9,183 bases of DNA from Bacillota bacterium. Its GTDB lineage: Bacteria; Bacillota; Bacilli; Alicyclobacillales; SLC66. The DNA lies in assembly GCA_021820825.1 (NCBI GenBank), contig JAKADD010000081.1:1-9183 (forward strand). Direction: 5' to 3'. Shown in pieces: positions 1 through 5,428 of this stretch (its first letter is position 1; the number at the start of each line of letters is the position of its first letter). The position numbers and the translations under genes are program-made. The notes beneath the pieces were generated by a model. The model was not told the origin of the DNA, did no database searches, and was given only the letters and a program-made list of their open reading frames with translations.

Positions 1-346
1 CAATCCTGACGGATTGACCGTTGTAAGTGATTGAGTTGTTGGCCTTATCGACGGTCGCGTTCCGCAAAGATGCATTCATGTCGTGCTCTGCTGAAGGCGG
101 TTTGATGGCCCCCACTTGACGAAAAAACCCGTTCATCATAGAACCCATCGCGCTGTCCCAGCCAGTTCCCTTTGTAGAGTAAGCGCCGCCTGGCCCAACT
201 GACTGGCCCATCATGCCAGCCCAGCCACTATGGTTGTTCCATGGGGCGTTTGACACAAAGCCGCCGCCAAAAATTTGCGAAATTGCCAGCCCTCCGATGG
301 CAAGACCGACTAACAGAGTTGGAACCAAGATCGTACTCCGTCTCAT
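1..346 (-). CDS. Secreted rusticyanin-like protein, C-terminus cut by the window edge
   Basis: The reading frame starts at ATG 346-344, with GGGGAG eight bases upstream, and stays open to base 1, giving 115 visible residues. The N-terminus is a signal peptide or membrane anchor: basic MRRS, then a hydrophobic run to about residue 22. Residues 25-80 are rich in Gly, Met and Trp (for example GWAGMMGQ). The last visible residues, NNSITYNGQSVRI, line up with TNTVTYKNQSVTL at residues 132-144 of the rusticyanin-like protein at 5429-6226. That segment is an early beta strand of the rusticyanin fold. I infer a third exported blue copper paralog whose copper ligands lie outside the window, so copper binding cannot be confirmed. 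There is no lipobox. It has its own promoter-like element at 379-405, shared with other genes here, so it is probably transcribed separately from the upstream doxX-family gene. Confidence 0.72.
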   Translation of the reverse strand, partial: MRRSTILVPTLLVGLAIGGLAISQIFGGGFVSNAPWNNHSGWAGMMGQSVGPGGAYSTKGTGWDSAMGSMMNGFFRQVGAIKPPSAEHDMNASLRNATVDKANNSITYNGQSVRI

Positions 347-378
347 TCAGAATCTCCCCATTTCTTAAGTATGCGTTT

Positions 379-405
379 ATCTTAGATCTGGAGTGTGTAG
401 AAAGT
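379..405 (-). promoter_or_regulatory. Promoter-like element, copy A, for the left-edge rusticyanin-like gene
   Basis: Read on the minus strand this is ACTTTCTACACAC (405-393), eight bases, then TAAGAT (384-379). The -10-like hexamer ends 32 bases before the ATG at 346. The same block with the same 8-base gap precedes the genes at 1665, 3934 and 5429. There is no good -35 hexamer 17 bases upstream of the -10, which would suit activator-dependent transcription; that is inference. Confidence 0.5.
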
Positions 406-468
406 TTGTGCATGGATATCGCTGATCACGCTATTTGAAGGTGCGTTTCTTAACGTCAATGACACAAG

Positions 469-500
469 TCGGACGGATCGGTTTCCCGCAATCCGTCCGA
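469..500 (-). terminator. Perfect 10-bp inverted repeat after the doxX-family gene, possible terminator
   Basis: TCGGACGGAT (469-478) and ATCCGTCCGA (491-500) form a perfect 10-bp stem around a 12-base loop, 27 bases past the stop codon of the doxX-family gene on the minus strand. The position suits a terminator. However, the bases after the stem in the minus direction (CTTGTGTCATT) are not a T-run, so it may be a weak or factor-dependent terminator, or an operator. Confidence 0.4.
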
Positions 501-527
501 ATGAATGATCGTGCTTTATCTGGGTAA

Positions 528-1112
528 TCAGACCGCCGTGTGTGAAGGCATTTCCGTGTGAACGGTCGTTTCGGTCTTCGGTGCAGCAGGAGCCCACATG
601 CCAATCCTCTTCCAGGCTGGCCATTTTTTCGCGATCACCTGATCCAGCGTCCAACGGCAATAGGGGGAGGACAACTGTTCAAGCCCCCAAAGTCCCGCAA
701 AGAGGAAGGCGTACATCACGGCCGCGCCGATGTCGGTGGCGCCAGACCCATACGGGCCGCCGAATCCTTCGGCCACACTCCAGATGCCGATGCTGGTGAT
801 TGCGCCAATGATGTACATGGGTTTTCTTGCAATCCCCAGCAGCAGCGACAGCGCAATGAGCGTTTCCAGAATGGCGATCACGACGGCCAGCAGATGCGGG
901 TCGATGCTGACAAATTTCACCCAAAACATGAACCATGGCATGATGATGCTGGGTTGACCCTTCATGGCGTCGGAGACGTAGCTTTCAAACTGCAACATGA
1001 ACCCCGGCAACCACTTGAAAATGGCGTCAATCAGCCATACGGCGCCGAACACCCAGGTGAAAATCCGCAAACGGGTTGCGCACTGTTCTTTGCACACCAG
1101 TTCTTTTGGCAT
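528..1112 (-). CDS. DoxX-family integral membrane protein
   Basis: This is a 194-residue membrane protein. The ATG at 1112-1110 is preceded by AAAGGAGG (1128-1121), spaced eight bases, a near-ideal ribosome binding site. Hydrophobic segments lie at about residues 15-40, 73-95, 100-115 and 126-145. The segment GFGGPYGSGATDIGAA followed by a hydrophobic helix is typical of the DoxX/DoxD group. The tail is polar (about residues 155-194). DoxX-family proteins are small quinone- or redox-associated membrane proteins; DoxD is a subunit of archaeal thiosulfate:quinone oxidoreductase, but most family members have no proven reaction. No DoxA partner is visible here, so thiosulfate oxidation is not claimed. 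Its position beside exported copper-protein genes suggests respiratory or redox membrane chemistry. It is probably transcribed from the repeat-rich region at 1216-1289. Confidence 0.8.
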   Translation of the reverse strand: MPKELVCKEQCATRLRIFTWVFGAVWLIDAIFKWLPGFMLQFESYVSDAMKGQPSIIMPWFMFWVKFVSIDPHLLAVVIAILETLIALSLLLGIARKPMYIIGAITSIGIWSVAEGFGGPYGSGATDIGAAVMYAFLFAGLWGLEQLSSPYCRWTLDQVIAKKWPAWKRIGMWAPAAPKTETTVHTEMPSHTAV

Positions 1113-1597
1113 GGCGGCTCCCTCCTTTGCCCGTTCCAGGCAGACGAACGACTGAGCTTGTGGTCTCAGACAGAGTGTGGGTCAAACTGTTCCCCAACAA
1201 TCCGTGCTGTGCTTTCTTTCACATACAATACTATACCCTTGCAGGATACTTTCACATAGCATAAAAGGGGGTATCTTGATATAGCTCAAAGCGACCATCA
1301 GGTGTGACCGTTTTCGCTTATCGCGCGAATGTATGTTTGTGTAAATGTGTGTAGCGCTGGAGTGCGGGGCGATGAACGCGCAGAGGCGTTTCCATTTCCA
1401 GTTCGGCGTTCTCATGGGTACGTCTTTTAACGACTGTAACATCCAATTGATCCGGGGCACCGTCATGCGCGTTCGCGGTTTCAGTTGCAACTGGGGTGGG
1501 TGGACAGAACGCATCAGGCGCGCCAAGGGCGCCATTGTCGGACAGCGCAAGACGGAGTTTCAACTTTGTCTGTGTGCGATGGAGGGCATCTTCATTG
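1113..1597. other. Long divergent intergenic region without a convincing gene
   Basis: About 550 bases separate the divergent doxX-family and pspA-like starts. Short open frames exist on both strands (for example 1345-1677 plus and 1182-1550 minus), but none has a credible ribosome binding site or a protein-like composition. The contents I can support are the candidate doxX promoter and repeats at 1216-1289 and the promoter-like element at 1598-1622. I see nothing clear in 1290-1590. Confidence 0.6.
1216..1289 (-). promoter_or_regulatory. Candidate promoter and operator region of the doxX-family gene
   Basis: On the minus strand TTGAGC (1289-1284) and TTTTAT (1266-1261) are separated by 17 bases, a plausible -35/-10 pair that would give a leader of roughly 140 bases. 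Repeats overlay it. CTTTCACATA occurs as a perfect direct repeat on the plus strand at 1216-1225 and 1249-1258, 33 bases apart, about three helical turns. ATACCC (1233-1238) and GGGTAT (1269-1274) form an inverted repeat. Such phased repeats suggest regulator binding; the regulator is unknown. Confidence 0.35.
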
Positions 1598-1622
1598 TTT
1601 CTTCACACGTGAGCAGTACGCT
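1598..1622 (+). promoter_or_regulatory. Promoter-like element, copy B, for the pspA-like gene
   Basis: TTTCTTCACAC (1598-1608), eight bases, then TACGCT (1617-1622), ending 42 bases before the ATG at 1665. The 11-base block is identical to that before the genes at 3934 and 5429, although the surrounding sequence differs. This copy therefore argues that the block is functional and not only carried along by duplication. Confidence 0.5.
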
Positions 1623-1664
1623 CGTTATGCAGTGGAGACGTGAAACCTGGGGAGTAGATACGAT

Positions 1665-2342
1665 ATGTCGATGGTGATAAGACTAAAGGACTTGGTGCGG
1701 GCCAATTTGAATGACCTGATGAGCAAGGCAGAGGATTCGGAGAAGAGTCTGAATCTATATATTGAGGATGCGTCCGAGCATTTGCGTACATTTGCGGTCG
1801 AAGTCAATCGCTCTGAAGCCAACCGGATTCTCGTTGAAAAGCAACTGCATACCTGCGAAGCGTCCATCGCAGATTGGCATGAGAAGGCGAAACTGGCGAT
1901 GCAGCAAAGCCGGGAGGATCTGGCGCGCAAGGCGCTTGAACAAGAAGAGAAGGAAAAGACGCGCCTGGATCATTTGCAGCAGGAATTGGCGGCGGCCGAG
2001 GCCACGTCTGCCCAGATGAAGGAGCAGTATCAATTGTTGGAGAATAAACTGGACGAGACCAAAGAGCGCCGTGAGGATCTGATCCGGCGCAACCGCGCCG
2101 CCGTCGCGCAAAGAGGCGCAGCGGTTGCGATTGCCGGGATTGGCAAAGAGGATCCGTTTTTTAGGATTGACCGAATGGAAGAAAAAGTGGAGCGGCGGGA
2201 GGCCGAGGCGCAGGCGGCGCATAGCAGTTTGACCGCTTCCTTGTCCTATGAAATGGAGCAACTGCAAAAGAACCAGTCGCAAAACCATGTGGAGGACACG
2301 TTGGCGAAGCTGAAGGAAGAAGTGAATTCCGAGTCCAGATGA
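1665..2342 (+). CDS. pspA: PspA/IM30 (phage-shock protein A) family protein
   Basis: This is a 225-residue protein of the usual PspA/IM30 length. The N-terminal helix, MSMVIRLKDLVRANLNDL, is amphipathic and resembles the membrane-binding helix of the family, and is followed by the family-like KAEDSEKSL. Residues 25-145 are a long charged helical coiled coil rich in Glu, Lys, Gln and Ala. A second helical stretch (about 165-200) follows a short Gly/Ala break. Family members form oligomeric scaffolds on the inner face of the cytoplasmic membrane and protect it when it is leaky or stressed. The start at 1665 is preferred over the in-frame ATG at 1671 because GGGGAG (1649-1654) is closer to it. 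It is led by copy B of the shared element and its stop overlaps the start of a small ORF (ATGA), so it probably heads an operon with the gene at 2469. Confidence 0.85.
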   Translation: MSMVIRLKDLVRANLNDLMSKAEDSEKSLNLYIEDASEHLRTFAVEVNRSEANRILVEKQLHTCEASIADWHEKAKLAMQQSREDLARKALEQEEKEKTRLDHLQQELAAAEATSAQMKEQYQLLENKLDETKERREDLIRRNRAAVAQRGAAVAIAGIGKEDPFFRIDRMEEKVERREAEAQAAHSSLTASLSYEMEQLQKNQSQNHVEDTLAKLKEEVNSESR

Positions 2343-2467
2343 TTCAGATTCGCAGTATTGTGGTACGCGCAGAGAACACCAAGTCGACAGGGATGTCGCC
2401 CATAACCACACTGCGCCATTCCGGCAGGTGGTCTGTTGCTTGTGAACGCGCTGTGGGAGGGTGCTGA
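2339..2467 (+). CDS. Possible 42-residue ORF bridging pspA and the next gene
   Basis: The ATG at 2339 overlaps the pspA stop in an ATGA arrangement, and the TGA at 2465-2467 lies one base before the ATG of the next gene at 2469. This tight fit is typical of translational coupling. The product begins MIQIRSIVVRAEN and ends RAVGGC; it is basic and has no predicted membrane segment. I do not recognise it. There is no good ribosome binding site (only AAGGAAGAAG more than 15 bases upstream), so translation would depend on ribosomes finishing pspA. The alternative is that this is just untranslated leader. Confidence 0.3.
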   Translation: MIQIRSIVVRAENTKSTGMSPITTLRHSGRWSVACERAVGGC

Positions 2468-2468
2468 G

Positions 2469-3572
2469 ATGGAATTGTTCAACAGGATAAGAGATGTGCT
2501 GTCTGGATTGCATACTTGCCCACCTGAGCATCTTGCGGCATTTCGCAGAATTGGTGAAGAAGTATATGGAGTGGAAGTGGAACTGGCCGACTGCGGGGCG
2601 CCGCGCGCATTGGCTCTTTTGCGTGCGGCCAAAGGCTTTCAGGTGATGGCGGACGCCCTGCTGTTCGACGCGTTTTCAAGTGTTGGAGCCGCCATCGCGC
2701 CTGTTCCCGTGATCACGCACGAACTCGCGGAATCATGGTATGAGCGTATCCCGGAGTTGTTGATTGGCGCCCGTCAGGAGGCGATGTTTGCGGGAAGCGC
2801 CAAAATGGTTCTCCCGGTCCGTTTGGGTAAAAGGGTCGAAGCGCATGGGGTGTGCCCAGTTCAGCATCTGGCGGGTATGCGGCGGGCGGCTGCCGCAATG
2901 GAGGATCTGCTTCAGGAAGGGTTGGAGCGTGCTCGTCTGCAGCCAGACGTGAACAGGGAAGCGCTCCTTCTCAATGAGAAGGCAGGGGTTCATCGCCGGG
3001 TGGCCGATGCGATGGTGGGTTCTATTATGGGTGGACAACATGTGTCGATAAAAACGCACGAAGAGGCAGAGCAGAAGTACTGGGAGGTGCTGGCGGAGTG
3101 TCTGGTAGTCGTCCAGGCGATGGAAGACTCGTCGACATTGCGACCTTTTGCAACAAACAAAAATCCAACGAGCAAAAGTGCGGTGAGGACGCGACTCGAT
3201 TCTACGGATGTCTGGAAGATCACATCGCAAGCGGCACAGTTGCAGATTCGCCGCTCTGGGGAGTGGGAGGCGGCAGAAAGGGATCTCGCTGAGTTCTGGA
3301 GCGTGCACCGGATAACGGATGGAGAACGGGAATATGAACATACTGTAGCGCGACTGCTTCACCAGGGAGATATCAGCGAAAACGGGTATTGGCATTGTTG
3401 CCCTTTTCAGCCCGTGTATCAAGTGGTTCACAGACCCATTCGGGTCGTCGGACATTCGGTTCCGTCTGGGCATGTGTTTGTCTGGGATTATGGCGAAGCT
3501 GGCAAAGCGGGGCGATTTGTTGCGCGGTCTTCGTTTGACAGGACGGGTTCGCGTCATTACTGCGCAGACTGA
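2469..3572 (+). CDS. Unrecognised 367-residue protein downstream of pspA
   Basis: I do not recognise a family. The ATG at 2469 is chosen because GGGAGG (2455-2460) sits eight bases upstream; an in-frame TTG at 2436 would add 11 residues and has the weaker AGGTGG. There is no signal peptide. Residues 1-230 are mostly helical and Ala/Glu/Arg-rich; residues 62-85 (KGFQVMADALLFDAFSSVGAAIAP) are mildly hydrophobic. Residues 240-300 are charged and variable-looking. The C-terminal 60 residues differ in character: they begin NGYWHCCPFQP (about 305-315), with adjacent cysteines, then an aromatic and Val-rich beta-like stretch (VFVWDYG) and a last Cys three residues from the end. Position directly after pspA suggests a shared operon and a role at or near the membrane, but that is inference. 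The nearest clear terminator is at 3757-3783. Confidence 0.7.
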   Translation: MELFNRIRDVLSGLHTCPPEHLAAFRRIGEEVYGVEVELADCGAPRALALLRAAKGFQVMADALLFDAFSSVGAAIAPVPVITHELAESWYERIPELLIGARQEAMFAGSAKMVLPVRLGKRVEAHGVCPVQHLAGMRRAAAAMEDLLQEGLERARLQPDVNREALLLNEKAGVHRRVADAMVGSIMGGQHVSIKTHEEAEQKYWEVLAECLVVVQAMEDSSTLRPFATNKNPTSKSAVRTRLDSTDVWKITSQAAQLQIRRSGEWEAAERDLAEFWSVHRITDGEREYEHTVARLLHQGDISENGYWHCCPFQPVYQVVHRPIRVVGHSVPSGHVFVWDYGEAGKAGRFVARSSFDRTGSRHYCAD

Positions 3573-3756
3573 GCGGAAACCACCCTTACGTTGTCTGCGA
3601 CATGGACGGACAGACACACAGTGGAATGCCAAAACTCCGTGTTTTAATGAACGGTCATCGATGATCCTGCGCAAGAGGCATTGGCACACAATGGTGATGC
3701 CCGTATGAAAAAGATCATTGATGAAGCCAGATAGACGGTGATCGGGCCGGGCAGAC
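3573..3756. other. Gap between the unknown gene and its terminator, with a possible broken small ORF
   Basis: No intact gene is visible. One stretch looks protein-like across two frames: an ATG at 3626 begins MPKLRVLMNGH, then a stop. Read one frame over, from about 3660, it continues DDPAQEALAHNGDAR and a further nine codons to a TAG at 3732-3734, just before the terminator. This could be a small gene broken by a frameshift, or chance. No good ribosome binding site precedes 3626. Confidence 0.2.
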
Positions 3757-3783
3757 GGCTATGGTTTCCATGGCCTATTTTTT
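3757..3783 (+). terminator. Intrinsic terminator of the pspA operon
   Basis: GGCTATGG (3757-3764) pairs with CCATGGCC (3768-3775) through eight pairs (one T-G) around a TTT loop, followed by TATTTTTT. This is a classic Rho-independent terminator on the plus strand, about 185 bases beyond the stop of the 367-residue gene. Confidence 0.8.
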
Positions 3784-3877
3784 ATGTGAGCATGGCGTGA
3801 TGGACTGTGTGGGCTGCGTTTCAGAATCGTGGCCACGCAGTTCCCGTGTTGATGACCGGCAAGTGCTTGCTCTCCAT

Positions 3878-3904
3878 ACTTTCTTCACACATCCACGATA
3901 CGAT
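3878..3904 (+). promoter_or_regulatory. Promoter-like element, copy C, for the Gly/Arg-repeat protein
   Basis: ACTTTCTTCACAC (3878-3890), eight bases, then TACGAT (3899-3904), ending 29 bases before the GTG start at 3934. The sequence around it, from CCATACTTTC through CCACG, is nearly identical to that upstream of the gene at 5429, so the two arose by duplication. Confidence 0.55.
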
Positions 3905-3933
3905 GACATGCGTGATACAGGGGAGGGTATATC

Positions 3934-4383
3934 GTGAAACTGAAACGTTGGATGGTACCATTGATTGTCGCTACATCTGTTTTGATTGCGGGCGGCTCGG
4001 TGTTTGCGGCCACTGCTGCGCGCCGTGGACAATATGCCGATAATTGGTCTACCGTGACGGGCCAAGCCTCATCAAATGTGAGGAGCGTCGGTTCCAGTGT
4101 GAATGGCGGCGATGGTTACGGCAGGATGAGGAGCGCCGGTTCCGGTGTGAGTGGCGGCGGTGGTTATGGCAGGATGAGGAGCGCCGGTTCCGGTGTGAAT
4201 GGCGGCGGTGGTTATAGCAGGATGAGGAGCGCCGGTTCCGGTGTGAATGGCGGCGGTGGTTATAGCAGGATGAGGAGCGTCGGTTCCGCTCAGGGTGTAA
4301 ACGGCGCCAACGGCATGACGGGTGCGTTTGGCGGTACAGTCGGGAGCGGCGGCATGAGTGGGGGATCTGCGTACCATCGATAA
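3934..4383 (+). CDS. Secreted Gly/Arg-rich repeat protein, paralog of the rusticyanin-like protein without its copper domain
   Basis: This is a 149-residue protein starting at GTG 3934, with GGGGAGG (3920-3926) seven bases upstream. Residues 1-25 are a clear signal peptide: MKLKRW, a hydrophobic core, then SVFA before Ala-Thr-Ala, a likely signal peptidase I site. Residues 1-58 closely match the protein at 5429-6226. Residues 49-112 are four tandem 16-residue repeats of the type MRSAGSGVNGGGGYSR, with a partial fifth. The last 30 residues are Gly/Ser/Met-rich. No cupredoxin ligands or domain follow; the frame ends at TAA and no cupredoxin sequence lies downstream before 4604. Compared with the paralog, Met-Met-Gly in each repeat is replaced by Arg-Met-Arg, making the mature protein strongly basic. 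It may be a cell-wall or surface protein; the role is unknown. The shared promoter and ribosome binding site suggest it is a real expressed gene and not debris. Confidence 0.7.
   Translation: MKLKRWMVPLIVATSVLIAGGSVFAATAARRGQYADNWSTVTGQASSNVRSVGSSVNGGDGYGRMRSAGSGVSGGGGYGRMRSAGSGVNGGGGYSRMRSAGSGVNGGGGYSRMRSVGSAQGVNGANGMTGAFGGTVGSGGMSGGSAYHR
4078..4287 (+). repeat. Tandem 48-bp coding repeat, four copies plus a partial fifth
   Basis: Units begin at 4078, 4126, 4174 and 4222, with a partial unit from 4270. Units three and four are almost identical at the base level. Each encodes 16 residues, so copy-number change would keep the frame. The paralogous gene has the same 48-base period at 5585-5728. 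Confidence 0.85.
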
Positions 4384-4603
4384 CCCCAATTACGCCCGTA
4401 TTGAAGTAATTGTTACAAGGGTGACAAAGCACTCGGATTTGTGAAACTGACAGGCCTGTGAATCCGACGTGGACAGGCATTTAAAATGATTTCCTTTTGA
4501 TTCCGCTTCCGCCTCGCACGACCAGGATTCCTTCGGCAGCATCCTATCTGCGATGCGAGCCGGGGCGGAACAGGTCGGAATTGAATTGAGGAGGAATAGT
4601 ACC
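4384..4603. other. Intergenic region with nested inverted repeats before the deacetylase gene
   Basis: No gene is seen in the 220 bases. TCGGATT (4433-4439) pairs with AATCCGA (4461-4467) and encloses the 10-base perfect palindrome ACAGGCCTGT (4450-4459). Part of that palindrome could instead pair with ACAGGC (4473-4478), giving two alternative folds. A separate repeat, CAATTAC (4387-4393) with GTAATTG (4406-4412), follows the stop of the previous gene. None ends in a clear T-run. They may be weak terminators or a leader structure. Confidence 0.35.
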
Positions 4604-5287
4604 ATGCAGGAAAAGCGTATCGTCGTCTGTATCGCTCACCCAGACGACGAAGTTTTTTGTTCGGGCGCCCTCTTGCGGCTAGCCGATGCGGGAAATGAGC
4701 TGACAGTGGTGGTGGGAACACAGGGCGAAAAAGGGAGCCACGATCCGACGCTAACCGCGGAGTCCATTGCCGCAGCAAGACGTCAAGAGATGGACATGTC
4801 GGCACAACGGCTTGGCGTGAAAGAAGTGGTTCAACTTGGGTATCGGGATGGCGAGTTGCAGTATGCCGAAGATCTAAAGGAAACGCTGTTTCGTCTGGTT
4901 CGCTCGATTCGGCCCCATGTTGTGCTGACATTTGATCCGTGGAAGCGCTATGAGATTCACTCGGATCACCGTGAGATTGGCTTTGCGATGATTGAGGCGG
5001 CTCATTTGGGCGCCAATTGTTGGTACTATAACGGACAGATCACGGACGACATTAAATGCCACCGGAGCCAAGAGTTATACCTGTTTCATTGTGACGAGCC
5101 GAATTATTATGTGGATATCACCGACGTCTTCGAACGCAAACTATACGCGGCGAGCGCACATGCGAGTCAATTTGGCCCGGATGTCGATGAAGTGCGGCTG
5201 CGTAGCATCATGAATCAAATGAACCCGGATGTGCAGATGACCATCGAACCCTTTCGCAAGATGTGGCACTCTAATCTGTATCTATAG
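4604..5287 (+). CDS. PIG-L/LmbE-family zinc-dependent N-acetylglucosaminyl deacetylase (bacillithiol BshB-like)
   Basis: This is a 227-residue cytoplasmic protein. The start is ATG 4604, with GAGGAGG (4588-4594) nine bases upstream; an in-frame upstream start at 4553 lacks a ribosome binding site. The family signature AHPDDE lies at residues 10-15 and supplies zinc ligands (His11, Asp14). The second metal-binding segment, HSDHRE, falls at about residues 116-121, after DPWKRYEI. Family members remove acetyl groups from GlcNAc-containing glycosides. In Firmicutes the best-known case is BshB in bacillithiol synthesis, and the length fits BshB2-type enzymes, but other substrates are possible and no bshA or bshC is nearby, so I give no symbol. 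It lies between two copies of a duplicated secreted-protein gene, with a gap and a likely separate transcript on each side. Confidence 0.8.
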   Translation: MQEKRIVVCIAHPDDEVFCSGALLRLADAGNELTVVVGTQGEKGSHDPTLTAESIAAARRQEMDMSAQRLGVKEVVQLGYRDGELQYAEDLKETLFRLVRSIRPHVVLTFDPWKRYEIHSDHREIGFAMIEAAHLGANCWYYNGQITDDIKCHRSQELYLFHCDEPNYYVDITDVFERKLYAASAHASQFGPDVDEVRLRSIMNQMNPDVQMTIEPFRKMWHSNLYL

Positions 5288-5376
5288 AAAGTCAGGGGTA
5301 CGGTTGATCTGCGCCTGCTGGCAAGAGGGTATCTGCTTTACGTCTCGCGACACGCAGTCACCAATCTTGCCCCCAT

Positions 5377-5403
5377 ACTTTCTTCACACATCCACGGTAC
5401 GAT
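5377..5403 (+). promoter_or_regulatory. Promoter-like element, copy D, for the rusticyanin-like gene
   Basis: ACTTTCTTCACAC (5377-5389), eight bases, then TACGAT (5398-5403), ending 25 bases before the ATG at 5429. It is nearly identical to copy C in core and flanks. Confidence 0.55.
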
Positions 5404-5428
5404 GGCTACATGAAAGGGAGGGTATATT

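Noticed and set aside
558..1259. Plus-strand open frame of 233 codons opposite the doxX-family gene
   Set aside because: The minus-strand frame has membrane helices, a family-like motif and a near-ideal ribosome binding site; the plus frame has none of these.
1345..1677. Plus-strand open frame of 110 codons upstream of pspA
   Set aside because: No ribosome binding site, no recognisable composition, and it runs through the shared promoter element and into the start of pspA.
1755..2531. Minus-strand open frame of 258 codons opposite pspA
   Set aside because: pspA is a clear family match on the other strand; the antisense frame is a Leu/Gln/Arg-rich mirror of the coiled coil.
2733..3689. Long minus-strand open frame of 318 codons opposite the unknown gene
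   Set aside because: It lies wholly antisense to a gene with a good ribosome binding site, is very rich in Arg, Pro and His, and has no ribosome binding site of its own. It is a shadow of GC-biased coding.
4078..4287. Regular 48-base repeats that might suggest a CRISPR array
   Set aside because: There are no unique spacers; the repeats are contiguous, in frame, and encode a Gly-rich protein segment.
4049..4480. Minus-strand frames with His/Arg/Ser-rich repeats opposite the repeat protein
   Set aside because: They are the mirror image of the Gly-rich coding repeat, and the plus strand has signal peptide, ribosome binding site and promoter element.
5320..5371. GGCAAGA and TCTTGCC inverted repeat after the deacetylase gene
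   Set aside because: Only seven bases with a 38-base loop and no T-run; it may be chance, so no terminator is called.
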